Below are positions 36,500-45,887 of a stretch of DNA of 64,000 nucleotides, piece after piece (the stretch's first letter is position 1; each line of letters opens with the position of its first letter). The translations under genes were made by a program, and so were the position numbers. The stretch is taken from positions 1 through 64,000 of the forward strand of contig NZ_KB899045.1 of the NCBI RefSeq assembly GCF_000377985.1. The letters run 5' to 3'. The DNA is from Sporolactobacillus vineae DSM 21990 = SL153. GTDB taxonomy: Bacteria > Bacillota > Bacilli > Bacillales > Sporolactobacillaceae. Below the pieces are notes generated by a model, which saw only the letters and a program-made list of their open reading frames with translations, had not been told where the DNA came from and did not search any database.

Positions 36500-37570
36500 A
36501 TGGTTACGGTAAAACGTTATCAGGAGAATCCTCTGATCCGCCCGGAGGATGTACCGCCATATCATGACGGTTTTGAAGTGATCGGTACATTTAATGCCGG
36601 CGTGGCGGACTATCATGGTGAAATTTTACTCCTTCTGAGGGTTGCGGAACGGCCGCTGTCGAAGGAATCGTCCCGCGTGCCTTCTCCATATTATGACTTT
36701 GACGCAAGGAAAACCTCGGTTCGCTATTTTAACAAAAGGGATCCGGCGTACCAGTTTGGTGACAGCCGGATCGTCGGTCTGTCCGCTCATCCGGATCAGT
36801 TTGCCGGGCTGACGTCGCTGTCCTATCTTCGTCTGGCGAGAAGCCGTGACGGGCGGCATTTCACGGTCGATCCGAAGCCGTTTATTTATCCGGCGACGCG
36901 TTACGAGACATTCGGGATTGAGGATCCGCGGATCACGCAGATCGGCGACACGTATTACATCTATTTCAGTGCCGTGTCTCCGCTCGGCATCGGCATCAAT
37001 CTGGTGACGACGAAAGATTTTAAAACGTATGCGGATCACGGTCTGATCTTTTCGCCTGAGGATAAGGATGCGGTCATTTTTCCGAAAAAAATAGGCGGCC
37101 GCTACTATGCGCTGCACCGCCCGTCGCTGAAGAGTGTCGGCAACCCGGATATCTGGCTGGCGGAATCCGACAATCTGCGCTACTGGGGGCATCACCGCCA
37201 CCTGCTCGGCGTGCGCAAGGGATTCTGGGACAGCGCACGAATCGGCAGCGGGGCGGTTCCAATTCGGACAGCGGACGGCTGGCTGGAGATCTATCACGGC
37301 ATGGATGCGCAGAACAGGTATTGTCTGGGTGCGCTGCTGCTTGATCTGAAGGATCCGGCAAAAATTCTTGCCCGGTCGGCGAAACCAATTCTCGAACCGG
37401 AGGCAGACTATGAAAAACACGGCTTCTTCGGGGCGGTGGTGTTCACCTGCGGGGCCCTGGTTCACGGCTCCGTACTGCAGCTCTATTACGGCGTCTCGGA
37501 CCGGGCGATGGCGGGGGCCGAACTGGATCTCGGGCAGATTCTGGCGGGGCTGAAAACAGAGCGCATCTGA
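36500..37570 (+). CDS. GH130 family glycosidase or phosphorylase
   Basis: A 356-aa five-bladed propeller protein of the GH130 (mannoside phosphorylase/mannosidase) type. Visible elements: NPLIRPEDVPPY, TFNAGVADYHGEILLLLRVAER, FGIEDPRITQIGDTYYIYFSAVS with the catalytic Asp, and DAVIFPKKIGGRYYALHRPS. Whether it uses phosphate or water cannot be told by eye. No signal peptide. It is co-transcribed with the GH42 gene. Confidence 0.85.
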   Translation: MVTVKRYQENPLIRPEDVPPYHDGFEVIGTFNAGVADYHGEILLLLRVAERPLSKESSRVPSPYYDFDARKTSVRYFNKRDPAYQFGDSRIVGLSAHPDQFAGLTSLSYLRLARSRDGRHFTVDPKPFIYPATRYETFGIEDPRITQIGDTYYIYFSAVSPLGIGINLVTTKDFKTYADHGLIFSPEDKDAVIFPKKIGGRYYALHRPSLKSVGNPDIWLAESDNLRYWGHHRHLLGVRKGFWDSARIGSGAVPIRTADGWLEIYHGMDAQNRYCLGALLLDLKDPAKILARSAKPILEPEADYEKHGFFGAVVFTCGALVHGSVLQLYYGVSDRAMAGAELDLGQILAGLKTERI

Positions 37571-37691
37571 TCCTGCCTGGCAAAATGACCGGCATGCACG
37601 CGAGACGTCGGCCGGCCGGCCGCACCTTTTGACAAAAAACGCCTGAATCAGAGCTTGATGACGGAAAATCTGACAGGATAATGTGCTTTGG

Positions 37692-37720
37692 TTGGTGTAA
37701 TTCGGCCGACCTGTTAAAAT
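37692..37720 (+). promoter_or_regulatory. Promoter of the 2-hydroxyacid dehydrogenase gene
   Basis: TTGGTG (37692-37697) and TAAAAT (37715-37720) with a 17-bp spacer, about 55 bp before the start codon. Confidence 0.5.
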
Positions 37721-37774
37721 AAACGTATATTCTGAAGGTGCAGTTACTGTCCCTGGAAACTGGGGGGAAGAATC

Positions 37775-38752
37775 ATGAATGTCCTGTTTTGTGTCGGGAA
37801 GTCTTATTTCCCGATTTATCCGTCGATTGTCCGCCGGCTTGAGGCGCTCGGTGCGCATGTGACCTGCCTGATGTACGATCAGGCGCGGGATAAACAGAAC
37901 ATCGTCCGGGCGATCGGCGGTGCGGCCGTTTACATCACGGCGGTGGCGCCGGCGGATCGTGAAGTGATCGATGCGGCGCCCGGATTAAAATATATTCTGA
38001 AGACCGGCACGGGTCTGGATAACGTCGACATTGAGTATGCGACGGAGAAGGGCATCTTGGTCAGCAATGCGCCGGGGGAGAATGCGATGTCGGTTGCCGA
38101 GCTGGCGATCGGGCTGATGGTGGCGATTTCGCGGCAGATTCCGCAGCTTGACCGGCAGACGAAGGAAGGCACCTGGTTCCACAGCAACGGGTTTGAGCTC
38201 AACGGCAAGACGCTCGGAATTATCGGTTTCGGCACGATCGGTCAGAAAATAGCGAAAATCGCCGGGGCGTTCGGGATGCACCGGATCGCTTACGGCGCCT
38301 ATCGGGACGATGACGCGGCTGCGCGGCTGAACACGCGATTTGTCACGCTGGATCAGGTGCTGAGCGACTCGGATTATCTGATGATCAGCACGGCGCTGAG
38401 AAAGACCAATTACCATCTGATTGATGCCGAAGCGTTGAAGAAGATGAAACCATCGGCCTTCCTAATCAATATTTCCCGCGGCGCGCTGACGGATGAACAG
38501 GCGCTTTTCCAGGCACTCCGGAAAAAGGCGATCGGCGGTGCGGCACTGGATGTGTTCGAGCAGGAACCGCCGGAGGAACCGCTGCCCTGCCTCGATAATC
38601 TGATCACAACACCGCATATCGGTGGAACGACGGAAGAAAGTGTCGAGCGGGTCGCCCAGGTGACGATCGACAACATCCGCCGGTTCATGCACGGCGAGCC
38701 GCTGAATCATCTGGCAAACGGGAATGAACTGAAAAAAGCACATCATATCTAA
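37775..38752 (+). CDS. D-isomer-specific 2-hydroxyacid dehydrogenase
   Basis: A 325-aa NAD-dependent dehydrogenase of the phosphoglycerate dehydrogenase-like group. The Rossmann motif is GIIGFGTIGQKIAKIAGAFG, the catalytic Arg lies in NISRGALTDEQAL, the Glu in DVFEQEPPEEPL and the His in TTPHIGGTTEES. There is no C-terminal ACT domain, so it is not a full SerA; substrate unknown (glycerate, hydroxypyruvate or a similar keto acid). RBS GGGGGGAAG precedes the ATG. Confidence 0.85.
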   Translation: MNVLFCVGKSYFPIYPSIVRRLEALGAHVTCLMYDQARDKQNIVRAIGGAAVYITAVAPADREVIDAAPGLKYILKTGTGLDNVDIEYATEKGILVSNAPGENAMSVAELAIGLMVAISRQIPQLDRQTKEGTWFHSNGFELNGKTLGIIGFGTIGQKIAKIAGAFGMHRIAYGAYRDDDAAARLNTRFVTLDQVLSDSDYLMISTALRKTNYHLIDAEALKKMKPSAFLINISRGALTDEQALFQALRKKAIGGAALDVFEQEPPEEPLPCLDNLITTPHIGGTTEESVERVAQVTIDNIRRFMHGEPLNHLANGNELKKAHHI

Positions 38753-38759
38753 AACCAGG

Positions 38760-38790
38760 AGCTGGCGCTGCGGTGCCGGCTTTTTTTGTC
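38760..38790 (+). terminator. Terminator after the 2-hydroxyacid dehydrogenase gene
   Basis: AGCTGGC pairs with GCCGGCT (one G-U pair) around a short loop, and seven T residues follow. Confidence 0.75.
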
Positions 38791-38894
38791 TATCGGGCGG
38801 CACATTTCGCGGTGCGATCACAATACTCAGGCAGTTTATTTGGTCCGGGAGCGGTTGTTCGTGTATGCTGAAATTACAGCGGTCAGGACTAAAT

Positions 38895-38908
38895 TATAAG
38901 CGCTTTCT
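38895..38908. promoter_or_regulatory. cre-like site before gabD
   Basis: TATAAGCGCTTTCT matches 12 of 14 positions of the CcpA site consensus, with the core AAGCGCTTTC intact. It lies 19 bp before the gabD ATG, downstream of where a promoter would be, which fits roadblock repression. Confidence 0.5.
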
Positions 38909-38926
38909 TAAAAATGGGGTGAAGCA

Positions 38927-40396
38927 ATGAGCAGGACGGATGAGATCCTGGATAAAGCACCGAAGCAGTTGTTTATCGGCGGACAGTGGGTTGATGCTGA
39001 GAATGGTGAAACGGATGCTGTGGTGAACCCGGCGACGGGACAGGTTATTGCGCATGTTGCCCGCGGCGGTGCTGCGGATACGGAAAAAGCCATTGATGCT
39101 GCGGAAAAAGCGTTCCCCGGCTGGGCGGAAACAGACCCGGATCAGCGGGCGGCGATCATGCGGCGGATTACCGATCTGATCGTCAGCCATGCGGACGAAC
39201 TGGCGGTGCTGATGACTTTGGAGCAGGGCAAGCCGGTCGCCCAGGCACGGGGTGAAGTGCTGATCGGCGCGGAGAGCGTGCGCTGGTACGCCGAAGAGCT
39301 GCGCCGGATTTACGGTGAGACGGTTCCCGGTCCGAACGGACAGCTGTTCCTCGTTCAGAAGGAACCGCTTGGCATCGTCGGTGCGATTACGCCCTGGAAT
39401 TTTCCATCATCGATGATTACACGGAAAATTTCCCCGGCCATCGCTGCCGGAAACACCGTTGTGCTGAAGCCGTCTCCTGAGACGCCGCTTTCGGCAACGG
39501 CGCTGATGGCGCTGTTTAAGGAAGGCGGGCTGCCGGACGGCGTGGTCAATGTGGTTACCGGCGATGCCCGCGCGATCGGCGGCGTTCTGACAGGAAGCGA
39601 CCGGGTAAAGAAGATTGCCTTTACCGGATCCACGGCAGTCGGCAAGCTCTTGTTCGGCCAGTCTGCCGATACGGTGAAGAAACTGTCTCTTGAGCTGGGC
39701 GGGCATGCCCCGTTCATCGTACTTGCCGATGCTCCGGTGGATCGTGTAGTTACCGAACTTGTTGCAACAAAATTTCGCAATAACGGCCAGGTTTGTACCT
39801 CACCGAACCGGATCTTTGTTCAGCAGCCGATTCTGGAGGAGTTTACCGGTAAACTGATTGCGGCTGTTAAAAAAGTTAAAGTGGGCAACGGGCTGGACGA
39901 AGGCGTCGACGCCGGACCGCTGATCCGGGAAGACGCCATTGCCAAGATCGACGGACAGATCGCCGATGCCGCCAAAAAAGGGGCGACGGTCGCTACTGGC
40001 GGTCACCGGCTGACCGATGGTGCGTTTGCCGGCGGTTACTTCTATGCGCCGACCGTGCTGACCGGCGTCACACGCGCGATGAACATCTTTTACCAGGAAA
40101 CTTTCGGTCCGGTTCTCCCGGTGATCCCGTTTCATACGGTTGATGAAGTCATCGACCTGGCAAATGACACGGAGTACGGTCTGGCAAGCTATTTCTATAC
40201 AAAAGATCCGGCAACTATAGGAAAAATGAGCCGGAAACTGCAATATGGGATGGTCGGCGTGAACAGCGGTGCCGTTGCCTTTCCGCAGGCACCGTTCGGC
40301 GGCATCAAGCACTCCGGCCTCGGCCGCGAAAACGGACGCCAGGGTATTGACGGCTATGTCAATACGAAGTTTATTAACTTGAACTACGAAGTCTGA
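38927..40396 (+). CDS. gabD: NAD(P)-dependent succinate-semialdehyde dehydrogenase
   Basis: A 489-aa aldehyde dehydrogenase. Cofactor site GAITPWNFPSSMITRKISPAIAAG, the general base Glu in LELGGHAPFIV and the catalytic Cys in FRNNGQVCTSPNRIFV are in the order and spacing of GabD-type enzymes. The substrate is inferred from overall similarity; no GABA transaminase gene is next to it. GGGGTGAAGCA precedes the ATG. A cre-like site lies just upstream. Confidence 0.85.
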   Translation: MSRTDEILDKAPKQLFIGGQWVDAENGETDAVVNPATGQVIAHVARGGAADTEKAIDAAEKAFPGWAETDPDQRAAIMRRITDLIVSHADELAVLMTLEQGKPVAQARGEVLIGAESVRWYAEELRRIYGETVPGPNGQLFLVQKEPLGIVGAITPWNFPSSMITRKISPAIAAGNTVVLKPSPETPLSATALMALFKEGGLPDGVVNVVTGDARAIGGVLTGSDRVKKIAFTGSTAVGKLLFGQSADTVKKLSLELGGHAPFIVLADAPVDRVVTELVATKFRNNGQVCTSPNRIFVQQPILEEFTGKLIAAVKKVKVGNGLDEGVDAGPLIREDAIAKIDGQIADAAKKGATVATGGHRLTDGAFAGGYFYAPTVLTGVTRAMNIFYQETFGPVLPVIPFHTVDEVIDLANDTEYGLASYFYTKDPATIGKMSRKLQYGMVGVNSGAVAFPQAPFGGIKHSGLGRENGRQGIDGYVNTKFINLNYEV

Positions 40397-40509
40397 GTCA
40401 ATCATATAGGTTCAGCCTGAACAAATGGTGTTCAGGTGACGGTTTGTTTGGAGAAATATGCCAATTGACTGACCAAGGCCTAAATTGACTTCGGACGAAT
40501 CGTGAATCC

Positions 40510-40549
40510 AACAGGAGAGGCACCCGGACATCCGGGTGCCTCTCCTGTT
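40510..40549. terminator. Hairpin between convergent gabD and LCP genes
   Basis: A perfect 18-bp stem AACAGGAGAGGCACCCGG (40510-40527 with 40532-40549), loop 4 nt. T-runs are weak on both sides, but the stem is very stable. Confidence 0.75.
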
Positions 40550-40561
40550 TGGGGTGCGGCG

Positions 40562-41569
40562 TCAACTTTTGAAATATTTACTGATGATTGTCTGCAGCTG
40601 ATTTTTATCGAGAATGATCTGTGCATTGTCGGCATTCAGAACGTCGTCGTGCATCCGTACGCTGGTGCCTTTCACCTGCCGGTAACGGATCTGTTTGGCA
40701 GGGTTGAAATTACCCTTGGCACTGAGGCCGGCACTGAGCAGGTCTTCGGAAGATAAGTTGGTCGCTACAAGGAACTTGGAGAGAGAACGGGACAGCGCCG
40801 GAAGCTTAGTGACGTTAGAGGGCTGCATGACTTTCTTCGCAATCCCCATCAGCGCGGCCTCCTGCAGCTGCTGGCGGCCGTAATCGGTCCCCGGCAGGGA
40901 GTAGCGTTCATGAACCAGTTCAGTCACGGTCGTACCGTCAAAAGAATGAAGGCCGGCCGGGTATGTCTTACCGGTAAATGATTTGTTCCAGGGATGCGTC
41001 AGGGTTACTTTAAACGGCAGGTTCATCTCGATACCGCCGAGCGTATTGATCATATCCCGCAGTCCCCAGTAGTTTGTTTCCGCATAGAAATTGATCGGCA
41101 CGCCGGTCAGTCCGGATACGGCGCTGACCGCATCAAGAATCCCCTGCTGCTGCCCGTTCTTCATTTGCGATACGTACTGTACACTGGTCAGTTTGGTATA
41201 CCCATAGCCGTTCATATAGACGCGCGTGTCGCGCGGGATACTGATCAAATCATACGTATGTTTCTTCAGATTGGCATGGATCAGGACCATTGAATCTGAG
41301 TGGCTGGCTGTATCGCCCTTTCGCGCATCGGAGCCGATCAGCAGCAGGTTGAATGTTCCGGAGGCGACCGGAGCCGAGCTGTTTCCACCAATGACTTTCA
41401 GATGAGCAAAGCGGTTCTCCGGGTTCAGCCGGTGTACTTCAAACGCTGTGAAGCCTGCGGCAATCGCAAGGATGAGTACGAGCAGAACCACCAGTCTGCG
41501 GAACACGCGGTGGCGCTTCTGATGTTTTTTGATTTCTTGCCTTGATTCATTTTCACTGTAATTACGCAT
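40562..41569 (-). CDS. LytR-CpsA-Psr family protein (second copy)
   Basis: A 335-aa LCP protein with a basic N-terminus, one membrane anchor (about 27-46) and the LCP core: FNLLLIGSDARKGDTASHSDSMVL, DLISIPRDTRVYMNGYGYTKLTSV, WGLRDMINTLGGIEMNLPF and HERYSLPGTDYGRQQLQ with the conserved arginines. Only about 36% of the core looks like the first copy by eye, so they probably serve different polymers. It is followed by other envelope genes on the same strand. Confidence 0.92.
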   Translation of the reverse strand: MRNYSENESRQEIKKHQKRHRVFRRLVVLLVLILAIAAGFTAFEVHRLNPENRFAHLKVIGGNSSAPVASGTFNLLLIGSDARKGDTASHSDSMVLIHANLKKHTYDLISIPRDTRVYMNGYGYTKLTSVQYVSQMKNGQQQGILDAVSAVSGLTGVPINFYAETNYWGLRDMINTLGGIEMNLPFKVTLTHPWNKSFTGKTYPAGLHSFDGTTVTELVHERYSLPGTDYGRQQLQEAALMGIAKKVMQPSNVTKLPALSRSLSKFLVATNLSSEDLLSAGLSAKGNFNPAKQIRYRQVKGTSVRMHDDVLNADNAQIILDKNQLQTIISKYFKS

Positions 41570-41691
41570 GGTTTCGGGTCCTTTTAATTGATTCGGGGGG
41601 GGCGTGTTGCCCGGCCCGCCATATCTTCATTCTACACGTGACTGGTGTTGGTTTCCATCCGGCCCGGCAATTCCGGCTGCTGCGGAGGCCG

Positions 41692-42540
41692 TCAGAACAT
41701 CGCGTTCCAGGTTAACGGTCCGACGATTCCGTCCGGCTTCAGTCCGTGCTTTTTCTGCCAGTTGCGCACTGCCTGCCGGGTCTGAGGTCCGAAAAGACCA
41801 TCCTCAGCTGCACCGGCGATGTGCTGAATCCGGCGAACAGCATCACCGCGGCTGCCCTCACGTACCAGATGTCCGGGATAAGGAACAGATCCGGACGATA
41901 TATTCTTTTTCGCGGCGGGTGCGGCTTTTCCGGGGATACGTGTGCTGCTTTTGTTCTTTCCGGTATCCGCCGGCCAGATTCCGTCCGGCTTTAAGACGAG
42001 ATCGTCATCGACGCGGACGCCGCTCAGGATCCGGTCATTACGATACTGATAGATATGCGCGCAGGCGGATAACCGGCCTTCCGACCAGGCATAGGTTTGA
42101 TAGAAGAAGTCGGCGGCTTTGGCACGTGAAACGGCCTCGACGACACGGAAGGAACCGTAGGCACCGATTCGGTACCGGATCCCCCGGATGCGGCGAAAAT
42201 AATTGATGATGGTGCCGAGGTCTTCCCCGCCGGCATTATAGTCCACGGTAAAGTAAATGGGTGTGCCGGGAGGCTGTCCGATTGCCGCTGCATAGCGCTC
42301 GGCTGCAGCGGCATCTTTTTTCGCCTGGGCTTCGGTAAAATACGCACGTTTGACCGGATTGGTTTCCCAGATACTGAAAAGACCGAGTCCGGCCGCTAAA
42401 ATGACCTTTGCCTCCTGATTGTCGACGGATTTCCAGGAATGCTCCGGTCCCAGATAACGGCCGATGGCCCCGACGCCGGTTTGCCGCAAACGTCCGATAG
42501 CGTCTTCAGTCAGTTTCGTTGCACAGTCAATCGCTTTCAT
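41692..42540 (-). CDS. DUF1906 glycoside hydrolase-like protein with PG-binding domain
   Basis: A 282-aa protein. Residues 1-200 form a DUF1906 (Rv2525c-like) TIM barrel: AIDCATKLTEDAIGRL, GAIGRYLG, GLGLFSIWETN, TPIYFTVDYNAG and IGAYGSFRVVEA. After a Lys/Pro-rich linker comes a C-terminal PG_binding_1 domain (LVREGSRGDAVRRIQHIAG through KPDGIVGPLTWNAMF). It should act on or bind cell wall, yet I see no signal peptide. GAGAGGAG precedes the ATG. Confidence 0.85.
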   Translation of the reverse strand: MKAIDCATKLTEDAIGRLRQTGVGAIGRYLGPEHSWKSVDNQEAKVILAAGLGLFSIWETNPVKRAYFTEAQAKKDAAAAERYAAAIGQPPGTPIYFTVDYNAGGEDLGTIINYFRRIRGIRYRIGAYGSFRVVEAVSRAKAADFFYQTYAWSEGRLSACAHIYQYRNDRILSGVRVDDDLVLKPDGIWPADTGKNKSSTRIPGKAAPAAKKNISSGSVPYPGHLVREGSRGDAVRRIQHIAGAAEDGLFGPQTRQAVRNWQKKHGLKPDGIVGPLTWNAMF

Positions 42541-42603
42541 CTGCTCACTCCTCTCTCATTTCAGGAAGACCTCTCCCATAGTAAATAGATAGTGAGCGAA
42601 GCA

Positions 42604-42631
42604 AAAAACCGGTCAATTACTCCCGGTTTTT
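42604..42631 (-). terminator. Terminator after the GT-C gene
   Basis: AAAAACCGG/CCGGTTTTT (42604-42612 with 42623-42631), followed by TTGC on the minus strand; it overlaps the stop codon of the GT-C gene. Confidence 0.75.
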
Positions 42632-44856
42632 CAAACTTGCTGTTCTTTCAATCGATGTGCGCCCTGCTTTTTCCCGGTGGTCTGCGGATTCATCCGTCGT
42701 ACCGATATATATGCATAGAAAAGCAGCATCAGGAGCGGCACGGTGAGCAGACTGAAGTAGATCCGGGTGCTCAGATAAGGCTTTTGATCGACATGGTATA
42801 CTTTGAACTTCAGATCCTGTTTCTTTGTGATATTGCCGCTCTGCAGCAGCCGGCCACCGGGATAGAGATCGCGCTGATCATATCCTAATCCGCTTTTTTG
42901 AAGTGCCAGAACAGATCCCGGCCGGCCAGCCACTTGGGTAAAGGTCAGCCGGTAAGGTAGCGATACGTCGGGGACAGCCGGCACACGGAAAGAGAGCGGC
43001 TGATTCTTTTTCATGCTGCTGATCCGCAGATCTCTAGAAAAAATGATTTTCCCCGTATGCAGGTTTGTCAGCGACACTGAATAGACAGCCCGTCCTGTTG
43101 CCCGGTTGGTGTACACAGTGATCCGGTTGAAGGTTCCAAGCGACCGGAATGTCTGGGTGACCACATGTGACGGGTCGACACGTGCACTCTTTTTGCCATT
43201 GATGTACGGCTGGTCGACGCTGTACTGATATTGGCTCGCCTCTGTCTGAGTCAGCGGGTGGTATCCTGCTATACCGGTGACGAGCACGGCCGCCGCCAGC
43301 ACGGCTGCCAGCGCAAGACGCAGCGTGCGTCCGCGGACTGCATCTCCGGCCGGTGCGGCACTTCTCGCGATAAGGTCATTCAAGGCTTTGAGCCCGTACA
43401 CATCGCTGATCAGAATAAATGTACTGAACAGCAGACTGTATCGTGGTTCCGCCTCCCAGACAAACGTGTAGAAGAGAAAGTTTCCGAACAGGCAGATCTG
43501 AATAAGCAGATTGAGATCGGCTTTGCGCGTTCTGAAATAGTGTACGATGGAAAAAATCATCAGGAACAGATTGACCATATAAAATATCTGAATAATCAGC
43601 AGCATCAGGCTCTTACGGCGGTTCAGCAGATACTCATAAACGGTCGTCGGTTTCGCATTTAAGTGCGTGTACCAGAAGTAGGCGTGGGCCCCGGATGACC
43701 AGGTTCGCACCGCCTTTATCGCCGCAAGATGGGTCAGCCCGGTCAGGCCGTAACGGCTGAGACGGTCCCTGATCTGCTGCAGATCCGTCTGTTTCTTCGC
43801 CGCCTGTGTCGGTTGTTTCAGAGTCCGCTGCATGTCGGCATTGTTATAACCGCCGTTCGGCGACAGGCCGAGCGCCATCCAATGGACAGTCGGCGTCGCC
43901 AGTGCCGGATTCGGTACATAGCCGTAATGGCGTTCCACCGGTACAGCCGAGAAACTGATCAGACCGACAATGGCACTGATCACCAGGCTGTTGATAATCA
44001 CCTTTTTCCAGTTCAATACAAAGAACATATAGATGATCAGGGCAGGAAGAAAGAGAATCAGGTTCGGCCGGATCAGATAGCCGATGCCGACCAGCAGTCC
44101 GATGAGCAGCAGATAACCTGCTTTTCCGGACTGCCGGTACTGATACCAGCAATACAGGAGCAGTACCGGAAAAGCGATAATCGTTGTGTCGGTATAAAAA
44201 TATAAGGTGTAGAAGAACAGCGGCAGACAGGTCAACGTGAACAGCAGAAAGAAACAGCCGCCGCGCTCATCGGTCAGTTTGCGCACCAGTTTCCAGCCGA
44301 AGAAAATGCCCAGATCGAGCATCGCCGCACAGAATGCCCAGTCGATGACCATATAGCTGGACAGATGTACCCATGAGAAGACCTGGTAAATAAAATAGCG
44401 GAGCAGAGTCACCGGAATATTATTCGGGTAGATCTGAAAATAAGGCAGCCCCGACGCATGATGATGCGCCAGCAGATACAAGGCTTCGGCATAAGTATGG
44501 CCGCCATCGACATGCGGCGGAATCAGCGTGTGAAAAGCCAGGATCAGCCAGACCTCAAAGCCTCCCATGACGGCCATCAGGACCAGTGATATGCGCCGGA
44601 TTACAGCGGCTGAAAGTGAGTCCATCCAGCGGTACAGGGCCAGAAAAAACAGCAGGACGATGATTGAAAACAAAGCCAGTGCCAGTGCTGCGGAAGTCAG
44701 GTTCCAGTCAGATAGTTGAATGAATGGATAAATAAAACCAGCGGCCCAGGCCGCAAAAAAACAAAGCGCAAAAACAATACTGAATACGGACAGTAATCCG
44801 TGTTTCCACTTTAAAATTGCACCCACATCCCATCCAGGTGGTAAACTGTGCGGCAC
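42631..44856 (-). CDS. GT-C type polytopic membrane glycosyltransferase
   Basis: A 741-aa membrane protein with about 11-13 hydrophobic segments and a C-terminal extracellular domain followed by a last membrane segment. The early loop contains HVDGGHTYAEALYLLAHHH, an acid-containing GT-C-like loop. It lies 48 bp behind a polyprenyl-phosphate GT2 gene; such pairs make a lipid-linked sugar and transfer it outside the membrane to a wall polymer (compare Bacillus CsbB/YfhO, YkcC/YkcB). The acceptor is unknown. The start is GTG, without a strong RBS, so it may be off by some codons. Confidence 0.75.
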   Translation of the reverse strand: MPHSLPPGWDVGAILKWKHGLLSVFSIVFALCFFAAWAAGFIYPFIQLSDWNLTSAALALALFSIIVLLFFLALYRWMDSLSAAVIRRISLVLMAVMGGFEVWLILAFHTLIPPHVDGGHTYAEALYLLAHHHASGLPYFQIYPNNIPVTLLRYFIYQVFSWVHLSSYMVIDWAFCAAMLDLGIFFGWKLVRKLTDERGGCFFLLFTLTCLPLFFYTLYFYTDTTIIAFPVLLLYCWYQYRQSGKAGYLLLIGLLVGIGYLIRPNLILFLPALIIYMFFVLNWKKVIINSLVISAIVGLISFSAVPVERHYGYVPNPALATPTVHWMALGLSPNGGYNNADMQRTLKQPTQAAKKQTDLQQIRDRLSRYGLTGLTHLAAIKAVRTWSSGAHAYFWYTHLNAKPTTVYEYLLNRRKSLMLLIIQIFYMVNLFLMIFSIVHYFRTRKADLNLLIQICLFGNFLFYTFVWEAEPRYSLLFSTFILISDVYGLKALNDLIARSAAPAGDAVRGRTLRLALAAVLAAAVLVTGIAGYHPLTQTEASQYQYSVDQPYINGKKSARVDPSHVVTQTFRSLGTFNRITVYTNRATGRAVYSVSLTNLHTGKIIFSRDLRISSMKKNQPLSFRVPAVPDVSLPYRLTFTQVAGRPGSVLALQKSGLGYDQRDLYPGGRLLQSGNITKKQDLKFKVYHVDQKPYLSTRIYFSLLTVPLLMLLFYAYISVRRMNPQTTGKKQGAHRLKEQQV

Positions 44857-44903
44857 TGGTGACCGCAGTTTGCGTATTTGTCGTCATTTCACTGCAGAAC
44901 GCT

Positions 44904-45887
44904 TTACAGCGCCCGTCTCGTAAACGCGGTATGCTGGTCCGCCAATGTCTGTTTCTCGATGGTATAACGGGGGCGATGCTTGGTTTCCTTGAAAATCTTT
45001 CCGATATATTCGCCGATCACACCGGTCGCAATCAGCTGCAGACCGCCGATCAGCCAGATGGACAGGATCACGGACGACCAGCCGGTGACCGTATGCCCGA
45101 GTATTTTCTGAATGACGGCGTAGAGAGCAGCCAGGAAACCGATACCGGCAACGCCCATGCCCAGATAGGTTACCATCCGGATCGGGGCAATCGAAAAGGA
45201 AGTGATGCCGTCGATGGCGAAATTCAGCATCTTTTTCAGCGGGTATTTCGATTTTCCGGCATAGCGCTCGGCACGATTGTAGTATACTTTGGTGCTCCGG
45301 AAACCGAGCAGCGGGATCATGCCGCGCAGGAACACATTTTCTTCCTGATATTTGACGAACTCATTCAGTACTCGGCGGTCGAGCAGACGGAAGTCGGCAT
45401 GGTTCGGGACCATTTTCACACCGAGTTTGTCCATGATCCGATAGAATAGCAGTGCGGTATTCCGTTTGAAGAAAGTATCGGTGTCCCGTTTATCCCGGAC
45501 GCCGTAAACGATGTCGTAGCCTTCCTGATATTTTTCCAGAAACTTGGTGATTGTATTCACATCGTCCTGCAGGTCCGCATCAATTGTGACCACACAGTCC
45601 GAATAGGGACGGGAGGATTCGATACCGGCAATCAGGGCATTCTGATGCCCGAAATTCCGGCTCAGTTTGACCCCGGTGACATCGGCATAGTCGCGGATAA
45701 ACCGGCTGATCAGATCCCAGGTCCGGTCTTTGCTGCCGTCGTCGACGTACAGAATCGTGCTGCCGTGGGCGGCAAGATGGTCATGGACGGCGTGCTGCAG
45801 CACGGCACGCAGCCTTTTATTGGTTTCTTCAAGTACTTCTTCCTCATTGAAGCAGGGGACGACAATCGTCAGAACAGGTTCATTCAT
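44904..45887 (-). CDS. GT2 glycosyltransferase, polyprenyl-phosphate type (GtrB/YkcC-like)
   Basis: A 327-aa enzyme with an N-terminal GT2 fold (VLTIVVPCFNEEEVLEETN, ILYVDDGSKDRTWDLI, VVTIDADLQDD) and two C-terminal membrane segments (about 230-255 and 265-290). It probably loads a sugar onto undecaprenyl phosphate for the downstream GT-C enzyme. First gene of a minus-strand pair, divergent from a two-component system. Confidence 0.9.
   Translation of the reverse strand: MNEPVLTIVVPCFNEEEVLEETNKRLRAVLQHAVHDHLAAHGSTILYVDDGSKDRTWDLISRFIRDYADVTGVKLSRNFGHQNALIAGIESSRPYSDCVVTIDADLQDDVNTITKFLEKYQEGYDIVYGVRDKRDTDTFFKRNTALLFYRIMDKLGVKMVPNHADFRLLDRRVLNEFVKYQEENVFLRGMIPLLGFRSTKVYYNRAERYAGKSKYPLKKMLNFAIDGITSFSIAPIRMVTYLGMGVAGIGFLAALYAVIQKILGHTVTGWSSVILSIWLIGGLQLIATGVIGEYIGKIFKETKHRPRYTIEKQTLADQHTAFTRRAL

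Noticed and set aside
37600-37640. Terminator at GGCCGGCCGGCC after the GH130 gene
   Set aside because: The palindrome is short and only four T residues follow; termination there is uncertain.
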